Below, piece by piece: positions 48,011 to 60,374 of a DNA stretch of 64,000 nucleotides. Made by a program: the position numbers and the translations under genes. The stretch lies in NCBI GenBank assembly GCA_014904985.1, contig MU128922.1, forward strand, positions 381,104 through 445,103, read 5' to 3'. Positions within the stretch are counted from its first letter, which is position 1, and each line of letters opens with the position of its first letter. The notes under the pieces were generated by a model. The model did not search any database, was not told the DNA's origin, and saw nothing but the letters and a program-made list of their open reading frames with translations. The DNA comes from Hydnum rufescens UP504 (lineage: Eukaryota > Basidiomycota > Agaricomycetes > Cantharellales > Hydnaceae).

Positions 48011-48600
48011 TCCCTGGGGATAATCGATAACTCCCCAAACCACATCAACCATAAACTGAAGCCTCGTTGAAGGCACCTCAGTTGGGTGAAGAACCTTCCA
48101 AGGCTGAATCCCAGCACAGTTGTGGATGTTTGCAATTAAAAAAACACCACAATCCACAGTTCCTGTCTGCTGTGGAGACTAGGGAATCATAGTCAGAAAA
48201 GAACCAACAACGTAAGACCTGACGAACAGTATCCTTAGACCCAATGAAAGTCCATGCCTCAAGGTTGAATGAACATGTCTCAAGTGCAGCAAGGTCTGCT
48301 AAGTATTTCTGCATGATCTCCGTAACAAATTCAAAGGTGGAAGGCAGAAATATTGAGTCCATGTACGTGACAATACGTCTCTTAAAGTCAATAGAAACAG
48401 TTGCCCAGTGACTCTGGGATTTGAGATGGATTGGTATGATAATTCGCTCCATGTGCATAAACACAGGATGACGAAGATCCTTGTGCCATGTTGCCACTTT
48501 GTTGAAACCATCAAGTAAGTGTGAAAAGAAAAAGGTGTTGAAGACATGGACAGTAGGGCACACAAACATCTTCAGGACATCGATATACAAGTTGATCGCA
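48011..48600 (-). pseudogene. Ulp1-like (C48) cysteine protease domain, TE-borne, interrupted
   Basis: Ulp1-type proteases cut SUMO/ubiquitin-like tails and are carried by several fungal DNA transposons. On the minus strand: DDAINLYIDVLK (the WLxDExIN-like block), VHVFNTFFFSHL, IIPIHLKSQSHWATVSID (catalytic His), YMDSI (Asp), a 49-nt intron at 48170-48218 with CTGAC branch, then QQTGTVDCGVFLIAN (Gln and Cys). So the full H-D-Q-C set is present. Past 48011 the frame runs into the 3' LTR. Its true continuation is at 38690 downward: removing the LTR element restores one frame across the join (VIDYPQG then YDHALQ). The upstream end is shifted near 48600. Confidence 0.75.
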
Positions 48601-48682
48601 TCATCATGTCAGGATCAAATTGACATTTGCTTCCGCCTAAGGACTTACCCGTCAGAGTATCATTCTTCATTAACTCTATCAT

Positions 48683-49060
48683 ATGGCGCCTACTTCCTCA
48701 AATGCTCTTGTCTCCTCTCTCCCTCCATTCACTACGGGGGTTATTGTCATCCTTGCCATTATTGGCATTTCTCTTATTATTATTGCCCTTGTTCTATCAG
48801 GCCTCGGCCAGTGGGCTATGGGCTGGGTAGTCAACCAGTGGCAGCATTGGCACCCTTGTCAGCACCTGTCATTCCCTCGCTCCCCACGTGAGTCCATGGA
48901 GTTGCCAATCCAGACTCCCCCTCCTCCTCCTCTACCCCCAGTCCCTGAATCCACATCACCTGTCCCAATCCGTACTCCATCCACGTCATTACGGTCATTT
49001 GACACTTTGGACACCTTTGGAGTACCCAGGCGTACACTGCCTTGGAAGTACATACGCTAA
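48683..49060 (+). CDS. small single-helix membrane protein
   Basis: An intact 125-codon frame: short N-terminus (MAPTSSNALVSSLPPFTTG), one strong transmembrane helix (VIVILAIIGISLIIIALVLS, residues about 20-40), then a cytosolic or lumenal tail with a PPPPPLPP run and Ser/Thr-rich end. It starts about 90 bases from the protease gene in divergent orientation, so it may belong to the same TE. No family recognised. Confidence 0.5.
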   Translation: MAPTSSNALVSSLPPFTTGVIVILAIIGISLIIIALVLSGLGQWAMGWVVNQWQHWHPCQHLSFPRSPRESMELPIQTPPPPPLPPVPESTSPVPIRTPSTSLRSFDTLDTFGVPRRTLPWKYIR

Positions 49061-50089
49061 GGGGGATACATATGGAAGTTGGGGCATAGCCATGTGGAGG
49101 TGCGCACAGGATTCGTAACACGGCTGCATCAGCTTAGTGAGGCTTAGTGATGGTGGCTGTGGAGGCTGACTGATGGGTTGCGGAGCCGGCATTCTAGGAG
49201 AATCCGGAAGGTTATGGAAGACGGCAGAAGGCTCTGGAAGGTTGGAGGCTGTGTGCAGGAAATAGTATTTATAGCCCTTCGCAGTTGGGGATCACCAGTT
49301 TCGATCTCTCAGGATTCCCACTGCGATAGGTGCGAGACTTGTGTGTCCCTTGTTGTGTGGTGTATACTCAGGATTCCCACTGCGATAGTGTGTGGTTAAT
49401 TAATCTCTTTCCTCTTTCTGTTTGTGGCTTCGACGGCAGTGTCGCCCTGACACATCATTGACCAGAGTGCCATCTCAAAATGTGATGAAACCTCCTTTGG
49501 AAGGGAGGTGTGGAGGCCATGGCCTCTGCCCATACTTCCTATGAGCCATGCTCTGGACCTAAGCCAGGAGAAAGGTATTAGATTCAAATGTACAGAAAAG
49601 CTTGAAAGTCACTCACATTATCCAAAACCATCTGGGGTGGAGCCGAATAAAGATGATAAGCCGTAAGCTCACCAAGAGCCAAGGTGGTGAGTAATGGGTC
49701 CAAAGGAGGGTTAATCTGAGCTGATTCCAGTGCACCAGGCACATCAGGATTTGTAAGTGGGAAGACAGAGATGGGAGGATTTCGAGCACAGAAAAAGGGC
49801 CCCAGGCCCAAGAACTTTGCCACCACTTCATACAACTTCGTCAATAGCAGTATGGACTCTTGTTGGGGGTCTACCACTACCAATGCTTCGAGAAAAACCT
49901 GCTCTTTGTAATATTTCTTATCCCTGTATTGGTAGTAGAACCCTGGATAGCTGTATGCAGGGGCCGAGAACCAAGGAAATGGATGATCAAAGGGGACTCC
50001 ACTGATATAAGAAGGAAGTCATGCTCTGGTCCTGGTGAGACATTGGTCATATTTCACCAAGGTGTCTTCAAACATGGTATCCTGTCTAT
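49061..50089. other. TE-like spacer, no supported gene
   Basis: Contains a doubled CAGGATTCCCACTGCGATAG word (49310 and 49370) in sequence that resembles LTR material. A 99-codon minus-strand frame at 49883-49584 (QESILLLTKLYEVVAKFLGL, PLDPLLTTLALGELTAYHLY) could be an exon of an unknown gene. Confidence 0.4.
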
Positions 50090-50829
50090 GGATGCCTTTG
50101 GTCTGGCTTAAACCTTGGGAACCTGGGTTTAAACCTAAACCAGACCCAGGTCTGGTTCCATTGGGGTCAGGTTTCATTCAATTTTCCTCTGGTCTGGTTT
50201 AGGTTTTGCCCTTGCCCTGAATCCAAAACCTGGTTCAAACCCAGGTTTAAACCTGAACCTTAAAGGTAGGGTGTACTTTCCAGTCTATGTACTTTCACCC
50301 TTATTTCTCCACATATTATCATTATCATCCTTCTATACATTCAATTCCAGAAGTAAACCTAGCAATTTGCACACAGTACTGTAATTTCAGAGTCAAAAGT
50401 TGCATGACTCTGGAGTCTAATGGGGTAATCTGTGCAGGTTACAAAGCACATGGCTCTGGGATCAAATCTGGAGATTTGCACAGGTTACTGTAACTCAGTC
50501 TAGGGTCACATGACACAATTTAGTTAGCTAAGTTCCATCCCCTGGAGATATGTAAGCAGAAAATTGATGTGAAGGAGGGGTGTGAATGAGATATGAATGG
50601 AAAATGGGATGCAAAGGAAGTGGTCAATGCAAAGACTCACACAGAGAGTCCAGATAGTCTGTAGTACTTACTAAAATGTTTTGCTTCTCCTATATCTCAG
50701 GTTTCAGGTTTAAACCTGGTTTAAACCCAAACCAAACCACTCTGGAACTGAACCTCAGGTCAGGTTCAGGTCTGGTTTAGGTTTTGCCCAAATTGGCAAA
50801 AACCGAACCAAAACCGAACCTAGGCATCC
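50090..50829. mobile_element. TIR element of the AGGTTTAAACCT family, copy 1
   Basis: Ends GGATGCCT...AGGCATCC are inverted. The body holds repeated palindromic words of the AGGTTTAAACCTG type near both ends and GGTTTAGGTTTTGCCC on each side. A related copy lies at about 59712-60374. No coding capacity. A MITE-like non-autonomous DNA element is the simplest reading; no clear target duplication. Confidence 0.65.
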
Positions 50830-52882
50830 CTAATCCTGTCCCAAACCATCTCAGACCATGGTTCCAAAATGGTCGCTGCAAACACAGGTACCCCATCTCA
50901 TTCCAATCCTCTGATGACTCCAGAGACACAGGAGTCCTCCAAATCCTCCATGTGGAAAACAGCACTGATGAGTTTGTCATCGACACCAAAATGGGGACAA
51001 GGCATCCCGAAGTTCTTGTGAGAGGCAGGCAACAAACTTGCGCATCAACCATTGTGTGTGCCCTCAACACAAGTAACCATGCTGAAGGAATATCTCCACA
51101 TCTGCCATGATTTGCACTTTGGTATCATGGTGCTCGAAATGGCATCAGAAGTTGGCACTGGGATATTCACATGATGGGAGAGGAACAGGGACATGGAATC
51201 CATTTCTCTGTATATGGGAATACCACCTCTGGGCAGTGGTGCTTGTGGATCCAATGAAGGTGGCCAAAGTGTCCACATAGTGTTTCTTGAGGTAAAAGCA
51301 ATTAGTGATTGGATCTAGGTCATGGGGTTGAGGGGTGTTTGGATCACTTGGGTGGCAATAAATGTAAGGTAGGTAAGGGAGATGTTTATTCCATCTTTGA
51401 GGAAATTGTGTAAAGTCAGATGGGCAACTAAGTTGAGAGGGGCTGCAGAGAGCATATCATTGGGAGAGGGCATCAGTGGACCAGGGTCCATTGACATTCA
51501 TACTGCCTTCATAGAAGGCAAAAGAAGGATAAGTCTCCAACCAAGCATTTGGCAGCTGATCAATATGCTGGAATGACTGGCGACTGTTGGTGTACATCAA
51601 GCTCCAAGGTTGGTGACAAAAATACGGCCATGATAAATTAGAGACTAAGTATAGATTAGCAATGGTGCAATAACTAGTGAGACAAAAATGTACTGATGTC
51701 GGCTGATATCTCCCCTGAGGTGACAGTGAGGGTGCAAAGGTCAGGATATTCCTCCAATGGACGGTAGATGGTATTTGACAGCTGTCCTGAGCTTGACCAC
51801 ATGAAGGGTTCTGTGAGATCTACAGTCAAGGCACATAAGACAAGCTAACTGCAATGCAAACTGACGACATATGCTCAACAGAAGCTTCAGATAACTCCCA
51901 GGTAAGGAGGAGAGTTGGAAGGGTCGAACCAACAAGTTCTGGATCCTTGCAAGGACAATGTGACACTCCAGAGTGCATCATGGCATCCTCAGCAGGGGGA
52001 TCTTGAACCATTGAAGGGGTTCCACTGCCAGAACCTAGTTCTTGACCCTCATGGGGATGATGCAATGCTCCAGAGGGCACCACAGCATCCTCAGCAGGGA
52101 GGTTGTAAACATGGCTTGCGGAAGAAAGCAACATCAGCACAGTTTGGAATTTGGATCCATCACCTGCTCAAATTGTTCACCCACCTCATGTTAGGCAAAC
52201 ACCTTGAGCTAGACATTGGGCTACACTTCGTGTTGTTGCTTTCCATTTAGTGGGCATGGTCACTGGACATTATTTTCTTTCATATCCTTTTCACCCTTTC
52301 TGTCTTCTGCTGCTGATCGAAACAGGGACATTGACAACAGAACTATTCGTCCTATCGCAGGTGCCAGCTGCACACCCCATCCACTTACTCCTCTACCCGA
52401 AACAGAAATCATTGATGGAGACACACCTCCAAGGTCTCTATACATTCCTTTCCTGTCTTACTGTTCATGCCAGCAAGGTGTGGGCTCTGCCACACAATGA
52501 AACTGAAGCAGTAAGTCACCTTAATATCTGTTTGCTAATGTGAAGCTCAGTCCCCATCAATCTCCCATTCTAGTCACTTCCCATTATCTTCTCCCTCACT
52601 TCTGGGACCCTCGAAAATAAGTTCAGAAAGTACGAAACCTTGTGGGGAGATATCTGGCTGTTTAAGAGTTGTCTTAATCAGACAGACTTAAAGAAATATA
52701 GTAAGACAGATAACACTCAGGCTCCAAGCTCCCCCTGATGTACATCTTCTGGCAATATATATTTTTGAGCTGCCACATACTCAAAAGGTATCTGCACCCA
52801 GTTGTGCAAACACTACAGGGGGGGCAAGTCAATCAAGAACCAGGGATTGCAGTTCTTCCACATTCAATGAGTCATCCTACAC
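50830..52882. other. no supported gene
   Basis: Short open frames only. 52205-52250 is a fragment of the 140-bp repeat seen at 28.3 kb. The segments at 51970 and 52080 share CATCCTCAGCAGGG, an internal short duplication. Confidence 0.4.
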
Positions 52883-53371
52883 ATGCCTGGCAATCAAGTA
52901 CCAGCATTCCTCCAAGATTGGATACATCTCCCAACACCCGTTCCCAGTATCCCCTTGACTTCAAATAAACACCAGCACTCCCCAACCCCTCTAGAGGCTC
53001 CTTTGAAGCAATTGAAAGATGATTCTCTTTCAGTAGATGCAATGGATATTGATGACTCGTCAAACACCAAGGATGGATCTGCCATGGATGTTGATGATCC
53101 CCAGAGTGATCCCCTCCCGATCCCTACTACCTCTGGTACCTCCAAGATTGTCAATATCAGCAATGAGGAATCAAACCCCAGCTCCTACCACTCTGATGTC
53201 GACGATGCACCAAATAATGCCCTGGAACCTGTGGGCCCTATGTGTGATCACAGCCACACACTGGATTGGGATTTAGAAAACCGTTTCCTTGGTCTAGATT
53301 CCCACTGCAATGTTGTTCATGTAGATTCTTGGGGCAGGCCCTACACTGTAAAATTGGTGGTACTGGGTTAG
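52883..53371 (+). CDS. acidic low-complexity hypothetical protein
   Basis: A 162-codon frame, Pro-rich at the start, then DAMDIDDSSNTKDGSAMDVD (an MDxDD repeat seen in many fungal TE-linked proteins), then DHSHTLDWDLENRFLGLDSH and a stop. No fold recognised. Confidence 0.4.
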   Translation: MPGNQVPAFLQDWIHLPTPVPSIPLTSNKHQHSPTPLEAPLKQLKDDSLSVDAMDIDDSSNTKDGSAMDVDDPQSDPLPIPTTSGTSKIVNISNEESNPSSYHSDVDDAPNNALEPVGPMCDHSHTLDWDLENRFLGLDSHCNVVHVDSWGRPYTVKLVVLG

Positions 53372-53712
53372 ATATCAGCCTTCCCCCAATTCTACTTCAT
53401 CCTTGTCAATTCATGAAGTTGACAATTTCTGCACAATAAATGATCTTTTGTTTGAAGAGTGCACTTAAATAATAGAAAGCTAAAGGTGGTGATTAGACTG
53501 TTGGCACTTGCTTTTTTATTCACTCCAAGTTGTGGCATCACTACCCTCAAGAACTTGAGTTGTAACTGGGGTTGTGGTCATCCACAATTGGAACATGTGG
53601 CGGGACATACATTCAGAAAAAATAATGGGAAAAATCAAGAATATCACACCATAATGAGCTGCATATGCACATGAAAAACACTTCAGAATGCATTGCAGCT
53701 GAGCCAATCATA

Positions 53713-54889
53713 TCATACCTTGTTCAGGGAGTGAACAGTTAATAGTGTCATTATGGGAGTTCCCCCATTGGTGGCCAGAACACAAGTTTCTCGAAGATCC
53801 TGCAAATACTTTGCAATATATTCTGCAGTGCCACTTATATGAATTATCCCAGCAACTGCAGCGTGAAGCCTTAAGAACTGTGGATCCTGCAGATGTGTCG
53901 TATCTCCTGGATCCCAATGATCCAGAAATGTGACCATGGTTCCATCCACGGGGGTTCCATACATCCTCTCATGTACTCTGACCATGTAGCAATGTGGAAT
54001 GGGAGGAATGTGATAGGGCTAACATGAACTTGTTAGATCAGCTCCACCATGATATGATAAACCTCACATCTGGAATGAGACACCAATCAAACCTGTCAAA
54101 TGAGTGATGCTCATCAAGCATCATTACTAAGTGATTGAAAGGTTCGTTAATTTGACCTGTGATGTCGCTAGGAGGAATGCCTCCAAATTGTTGGATAATA
54201 CCCCATGTCATGTGGAGTTCATCAGCCTAGGCTACAATTAACATGCCAGATTAAATGAAGTGGAATGGTCGACTAACGTCTTTCTTTCAGGAAATGGTAG
54301 ACCAAGGGATGATGTGAGCTAGTTCTACATAAGCCTGGCTTTCTTCGGGACCAACATCCAGACATCCAATCAATGGCAGATGGGTAACTGAAGTACAATA
54401 ACCATCATGTTCCCTGGTCTAAAATATTCTCAATTACTGCGGGTTTGGTAGAGTTGAATTTGGAATTTTACCAGCTGATTGTACTTTGCAGTCCTTGGTG
54501 TAAATTCAACCTGGATTGGCAGATCAGGCTTGGGGTGATCCCACTTGGAGTCTTCTCGCCTGATGCCCTCACCATTGGTTGCTAAAAATGACTTGATCAG
54601 ACTTGATGGGGTAAGGTCACATACTGGGTATGATGATATTGTTAAACCAAATGTTAGCTTGCAAGAGAAGTTTCTTGGGGTCTCCTTGCATCGTGAGGAT
54701 GGAATTGATGACATAGTCACAGGCATCTGTGGGGGCACAGTCCAACATTGCCTTGAGAAAACACTGCATGGACACCAGTGTTTTGGTTGATTTAGGGTTC
54801 TCTGTGGTGATACAGAGACCCTTGGCCTCCTTGATCAGGCTTTTACAGTGGTCCAGAGGTTCAGGAAGGGAAGAGCATGGGGCAATCAA
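53713..54889 (-). pseudogene. HNH_2-type nuclease-like fungal protein, degraded
   Basis: Agaricomycetes carry many HNH_2 domain proteins of unknown role. In order on the minus strand: a helical N-terminal part (FLKAMLDCAPTDACDYVINS, 54780-54710), REHDGYCTSVTH (about 54380-54415, in place of the usual DGxxCxxTG), VELAHIIPWS (54302-54330, the HNH histidine block), ATWGIIQQFGG, a HHSFDRFDWCLIPD helper block near 54080-54110, and LRLHAAVAGIIHISGTAEYI (about 53810-53865) with the stop at 53713. Stops and frame changes between blocks mark it as a relic. Motif order is what identifies it. Confidence 0.6.
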
Positions 54890-56016
54890 GCCATCAACAG
54901 TGGAGAGACATTGTGGTAGTAAGATACTATAATTGGTTAGTCAGCAGGTGCTTTCACCCAGCAATCCAAAGGAGCCAGACAGCCCCATGCCTGGTTAGTC
55001 CTTGGGATCCCACTCAACCTTCTGTGCTCATCCACCAAATATTGCATTACAGTATCTATGTTCAAGTACTATGGGCAGTCGGATTCTCTAATGAGTGTGA
55101 GTGGAGCCAAAACAGAAACTTGTAACATCTGGAAGCAAATTAAATCAGCAGAGCTGGTTGGCTTATCAATGTACCAAGTCATTTCTTGAGGTAGCAGTGG
55201 TGAACTTCTCAACAAATTGATTATAAAGGAAAGCCAACTGGCCAGCAGGAAGAGGTGTGATTTCAGTTTTGGCAAGACTGGGGAAGATAGAATATGTGGA
55301 TTTGCATCTGGGTGTTGCCCAAGGGCAAGAATGGCATTAGCTACCCTTCTGCATCAACAGTTTCTCTTAATTCTCAGTTCTAATTTTGATTGGGCAAAAA
55401 ATTTAGCCAACTACAAAATTTAAGTGGCCTGGGTCAAGAGGGGTCCAAAATGTGGCTAAAATCCAGGAGATATCATGTTTACTTTTCAGGGGGTGACTTC
55501 TGGATGGTGCTGTTTTGCAGTGGACAATCTTCCATTAACTACTCACCTAATTACTTGTTCATGGTTGGTTTTCTTTTGGGTTTCTTATCCCAGGGGCTCT
55601 GGTGGCCCCTCTGGAGCACTTCCAAATTTTTAATTTTTAATTTGGCAGAAAGGAACCATGGGACTCATTCAAGCTAAACCCTCTGGCCAATGCACTACGA
55701 GATGCCCCTTTGGACACAGTTCCATCCCAATTGTGGATGCATTCTCTATAGATAATGAACTGAGGTGTTGGCAGTCACCACAGAGTGGTTTGAACTGGTA
55801 GAGGGGTGTCACAAATATCAAGCAAACCTATGGTCAAAATAGGTGAGCTCTATTGTGGGGATACCCTAGTGAAAGTAGTGGCCTGGAAATGATTCCTCCC
55901 CCTGATTACTAAGCGGGTGAGGGTGGACTTGAAAGATCGAGAGCTCAAGTGGGAAGGCGGGAAGGATGTAATAGGAATGTCCTTATCCCAGACTGGTCAG
56001 CCATATTTGATACCTA
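54890..56016. other. no supported gene
   Basis: AT-rich spacer with short open frames. Nothing recognised. Confidence 0.4.
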
Positions 56017-57619
56017 CAGTGACCCACAAAACTGTTGCAATGTTTGCCACTTTTGACCTTCTTTGGTTATTCCTCCCCAGTCAGGCCTTCAAAAATTTGG
56101 AAAAATATGTCCAAGATATGTATGCTTCTTGTCTACATATGTGCCAAATTTCATGGCAATCCATTAACATTTGACAGAGATATGCCCTCAACAAGTCACT
56201 TATGTCATTGCAACAGTTTTGTGGCTGACCTTTCAGATCAGAGAAACATGACATTACTGTCATGTGACATTGTTTATACCCAAAGGTACAAACACAGCCA
56301 AATAAATAAACATCGGAAAAGCATAAATACCAGCAGTCCCAAGGCTATATGCCCCCCAATCAACCATGCGTGCTTTATCAAATGCACAACTTGACAATGT
56401 CCTTCATCTCATTGACTCCAAGCACTCTGCCCACAAAATCTCCTCCATTACTGGTCTCCACACTTCTACTATCACCCGTGTCTGGTCCAAACATCGCCCC
56501 CATGTTCCAAGTCCTCTGGTGGTCATCCATCAAAGCTTTCCCCCACTGATGTCCGCCATGCCATCCGTCTTATCCACACTGGGAAGGCTACCACTGCCAC
56601 CCAAGTTGCCCATTCCCTCCAATCCATCACCAACCAGTCACTCTCCAATGAAACAGTCTGTCGCCATCTGAAGAGTGCTGGTTTAAAGGCTGTGGTGAAG
56701 AAGAAACATCCCCTGCTCTCCCAGCGCCACAAGCGTGAGAGACTGGACTTTGCCCTAAGCCATAAGGACTGGACTGTGGATGACTGGAAGCGTGTTGTGT
56801 GGTCTGATGAGACCAAAATTAATCGCCTGGGCGAAAATGGGCGAAAATGGGTGTGGAAAAAGGCTGGGGAGGGCCTCTCTGATCGTCTGGTGGAAGGGAC
56901 TCTGAAGTTTGGTGGTGGTTCCTTGATGATGTGGGGTGTATGACATGGGAGGGGCCTGGATATGCATGCAAGATTGATGGCAAGATGGATGCCAACCTCT
57001 ACTGCCAAATTCTGGAGGATGAACTCCAAGGATCCCTTGAATTTTACAACAAATCACCTGGCGATGTGGTTTTCCAGCAGGACAATGACCCCAAACACAC
57101 CAGCAAAATGGCCCAAGCCTGGTTCAAAGACCATGGTTTCAATGTCATGAAGTGGCCTGCCCAGTCCCCAGACCTCAATCCAATTGAACACCTCTGGCAT
57201 CACATCAAAACAAAGCTTGGAGGATATGAAGAACCCCCCAAAGGCATCCATGAGCTATGGGAGCGAGTAGAGGCAGAGTGGGAGAAGATTGAAGCAGGGG
57301 TGTGTCAAAATTTGATAGAAAGTATGCCTAGGAGGGTGGAAGCAGTGTGGAAGGCAAAGGGGGGTACACAAAATACTGAACTGTAATGATTTGTGTCACA
57401 ATTTCATGTGCCACAAAACTGTTGCAATGATATAGGTGGCTTGTTAAGGGCATATCTCTGTCAAATATTGATGGATTGCTGTGAAATTTGGCACATGTGT
57501 AGCCAAGAAGCATATACATCTTGAACATATTTTTTCAAATTTTTTAAATGGCTGGTTGGGGAGGTATAAACAAAGAGAGTCAAAAGTGGCAAACATTGCA
57601 ACGGTTTTGTGGGTCACTG
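56017..57619 (+). mobile_element. Tc1/mariner element with long TIRs
   Basis: Terminal inverted repeats of about 210 bp lie at 56017-56225 and 57412-57619, starting CAGTGACCCACAAAAC. TA dinucleotides flank it (56015-56016 and 57620-57621), the Tc1/mariner target duplication. The arms differ by a modest number of substitutions, so it is not brand new. It encloses one broken transposase. Confidence 0.9.
56366..57386 (+). pseudogene. DD34E transposase with two frameshifts
   Basis: Helix-turn-helix part first (MRALSNAQLDNVLHLIDSKH, ISSITGLHTSTITRVWSKHR), then a second HTH-like segment (ATTATQVAHSLQSITNQSLS), then catalytic motifs WSDETKINRL (first Asp, 56801), QQDNDPKHTSK (second Asp, 57080) and SPDLNPIEHLW (Glu). 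There are 34 residues between the second Asp and the Glu. One-base shifts near 56515 and at 56938-56941 (WGV then stop, where a V-M-T junction is expected) break it. Otherwise full length, about 340 residues. Confidence 0.9.
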
Positions 57620-57621
57620 TA

Positions 57622-59711
57622 TGATAGGTATCAAATTTGTGACACTTTTTGGTACCTAAGTAGGTCCAATTGTGATGGGGTGCCATGTGGGTGCCAATTG
57701 ATAATTCAATATCAGGGAATCAGCCCAAATGGGGCCCCAATTGGGCCCATATACCCCAATGTGGTGCCATGGGGCCCCAATGTGGCTCCAAAATGACCCC
57801 CTTCATAGTTTCCACACCACTGAGGCACTGATCTGCATTTAATTTTAATTATGTAATACCCAAATGCAGAAAATGCGGAAAATAAGTACATCCACAGTGT
57901 ACCCAAGCCATCCAGCCCAATCCAGACCCATGACCAAGAGAAGATGGCCCAAATGGGTAGGGGGACCCTCAGAGGACCCTGCTGATCGCAAAGACCCCAG
58001 ACTTCCAAATGCAGTTAAGCCTTAAACAAGCAATGAGTATGTCTTTAAATCCAGAAAATCCAGAAATTGCCACAAAGGAACCACTGAATGGATTAGGCTG
58101 AAATTTGGCACATAATTTAAAGATATACAGGTGAGGAACATATCAAAATATCAGCCAATTCCAATGCATAGGTCTTGTTAAATGAGGGGGGGAACATTGG
58201 ATGTTGAAGACTGATTTACTCAGGCCACTGGGCAGCTATGGCCTCCAAATTTTTTACATGAAATGGCCACAAATGATAATAACCAGGTGTCAAAAGTCAG
58301 CCCATTCTGACAACTTTTAGGTATGGAGCCAGCTCAGCAGCCACAAAGGGAAATAGAACACATATTGTATCTGGATTATGTCAAAATGGTTCCAAAATTG
58401 GTCCTATAAATGCAATTGCTGGATGAGGATCATATAAACAATGAAGAGTGGCTAAGTATCTGAATGTGGCACATGATTGGGACCTATAGGGGCACCATTG
58501 AGGACAAACATCAGCCTCATCCAATTGTTCCTTGATACTTGGCCACGGTGGCCCCCAGAGTGGAAATAAAATAGACATAAACTGCAAATCACCTTAAAAC
58601 TTCTCATGGCCACTCTAAGTTATCCCCACTCATCATATTACCTAATTTTTCAACCCTTTAAATCCCTGTGAAGTCCTCTGTGGAGCTCCAGTGTTTTTAA
58701 TAAGTGGCCATTATTTACAGCCACTTGGGACTTAAATTTAAAAAAAATCAAGGATAGCTTAGGTAAATATATTATTCATGGTATTTCATAATTTATTTTA
58801 TAATTTCCAGATCTTTTAGAGAACAATGGTGACTTGGGGGGATAGCTCACAATACACCCATCAATTTGCCACCTTCCACTCATCTATTCATTATCAAATT
58901 CTACATGTGATATCTCCCACATATTCTGGACCCATTTGCAAATTTCTAGGTCATTCCATTCAATGGTTCCTGAATTACTATATCTGGTTATTTTATAAAA
59001 TGGTCTAGATTGGCCCCCTTCCACCATTCCTCCTGGACCCAATCACACACAGGCACATCAGTAGACAGTTCTCCAACTATGTGTTGAATTTCAAGCCATT
59101 TGGATCACTTTCAAGTGCAATCCAATAGCATCTTGCACTATGTGGACATAATTTACAGAATTTCTACTTGAATAGCACATATCTGAGCCCATTGAATAGA
59201 TCTGGAACCCTTATATTCATGTTCATGCCCCTCTGGAGCAATGGGGAGGCAATGGATTCCACCAAAATTTTGAACACAGAATATTGTAACTAGTAGTAAG
59301 GTGTGTGCCCAAGTATAGCAAATTTGGATGCATGGGAGTACTGTAACTGGAGGGGGGGTGACTTAACATTGTCAATATGTGGAAAGCCAATATATAGCAA
59401 AATTGTGACACTTTTGGCACACATAATCTATGTAGCCCTTCAGTAATCTGAAATATCAGCCAAATCTCATCTATGGGAGAGGCTCTAGTATGGGTGCATA
59501 TTTGTGCATTCATTGTCCTCTACAGCAATAGAAATCAAAGGAGTGCTCCAATGCTTTACCCTGAATTATATATATGTACTATCAAAGCATCCCCAAAATT
59601 TAGCCAATTTGAATGCATGGAAGTGATGTAATGAAGGGGGCATGACCCAAGATGGCTCAACTGTGGAGGCCTAATATGAAATATACCTCTAGAATTCTGG
59701 GAAACAAGTAT
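57622..59711. other. CpG-poor AT-rich region without genes
   Basis: No gene recognised. The word GGTACCTAAGTAGGTCC at 57651 matches the subterminal part of the foldback elements. Tandem-like GGGGCCCCAA words at 57730-57790. Confidence 0.45.
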
Positions 59712-60374
59712 GGATGTGTGGTTCAGGTTTAAACCTGTGGACCTGAGTTTTAAACCTGAACCTGACCAGGTCAGGTTCCATTGGGGTCGGTTCATTTCAT
59801 TTTCTTACGGTCAGGTTCAGGTTTGCCCTTGCCCTGAATCCAAAAACTGGTCTCAAACCAGGTTTAAACCTGAACCTGAAAGGTAGGGTGTAGCTTCCAT
59901 TCCATGTAAATTCACCACTATTCTGGCACCAAATCTGGCAATTTACACATGTGACTATAGTTCTGGAGTTGGAAGTCACATGACTTGGCCATCAAATGAG
60001 GTAATTGGTGCAGGTCACAAGTCACATGACAGAATGTAGTGACTAAATACCATCTCCAGAAGATGTGTGAGCAGTAAATTGAAGTGAAAGGGGGCTAGGA
60101 AGGAGATGTGGATCTAAAGCAGGATGTAAAGGGAGTGGCAGAGGCAGAGACTTGAGCAGAGGGTGTATATATTCTGTAGTACCCCTGAAAATGTTGGCTT
60201 CCCTCATACCTCAGGTTTCAGGTTTAAACCAGGTTTAAACCAGAACCTGACCTGAATGAGACTGAACCTCAGGTCAGGTTCAGGTTTTGCCCTCATGGGT
60301 GATTTTGGAACCTGGTCAGGTTTAGGTTTTGCCCAAATTGGGCAAAACCTGACCAAAACCTGACTGTGGCAACC
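59712..60374. mobile_element. TIR element of the AGGTTTAAACCT family, copy 2
   Basis: Same layout as 50090-50829: inverted ends (GGATGTG.../...GGCAACC region), CAGGTTTAAACCTG words near each end, GGTTTAGGTTTTGCCC at the right, and the middle shares GGTAATTGGTGCAGGTCACA-like sequence. About 660 bp, diverged from copy 1. Confidence 0.6.
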
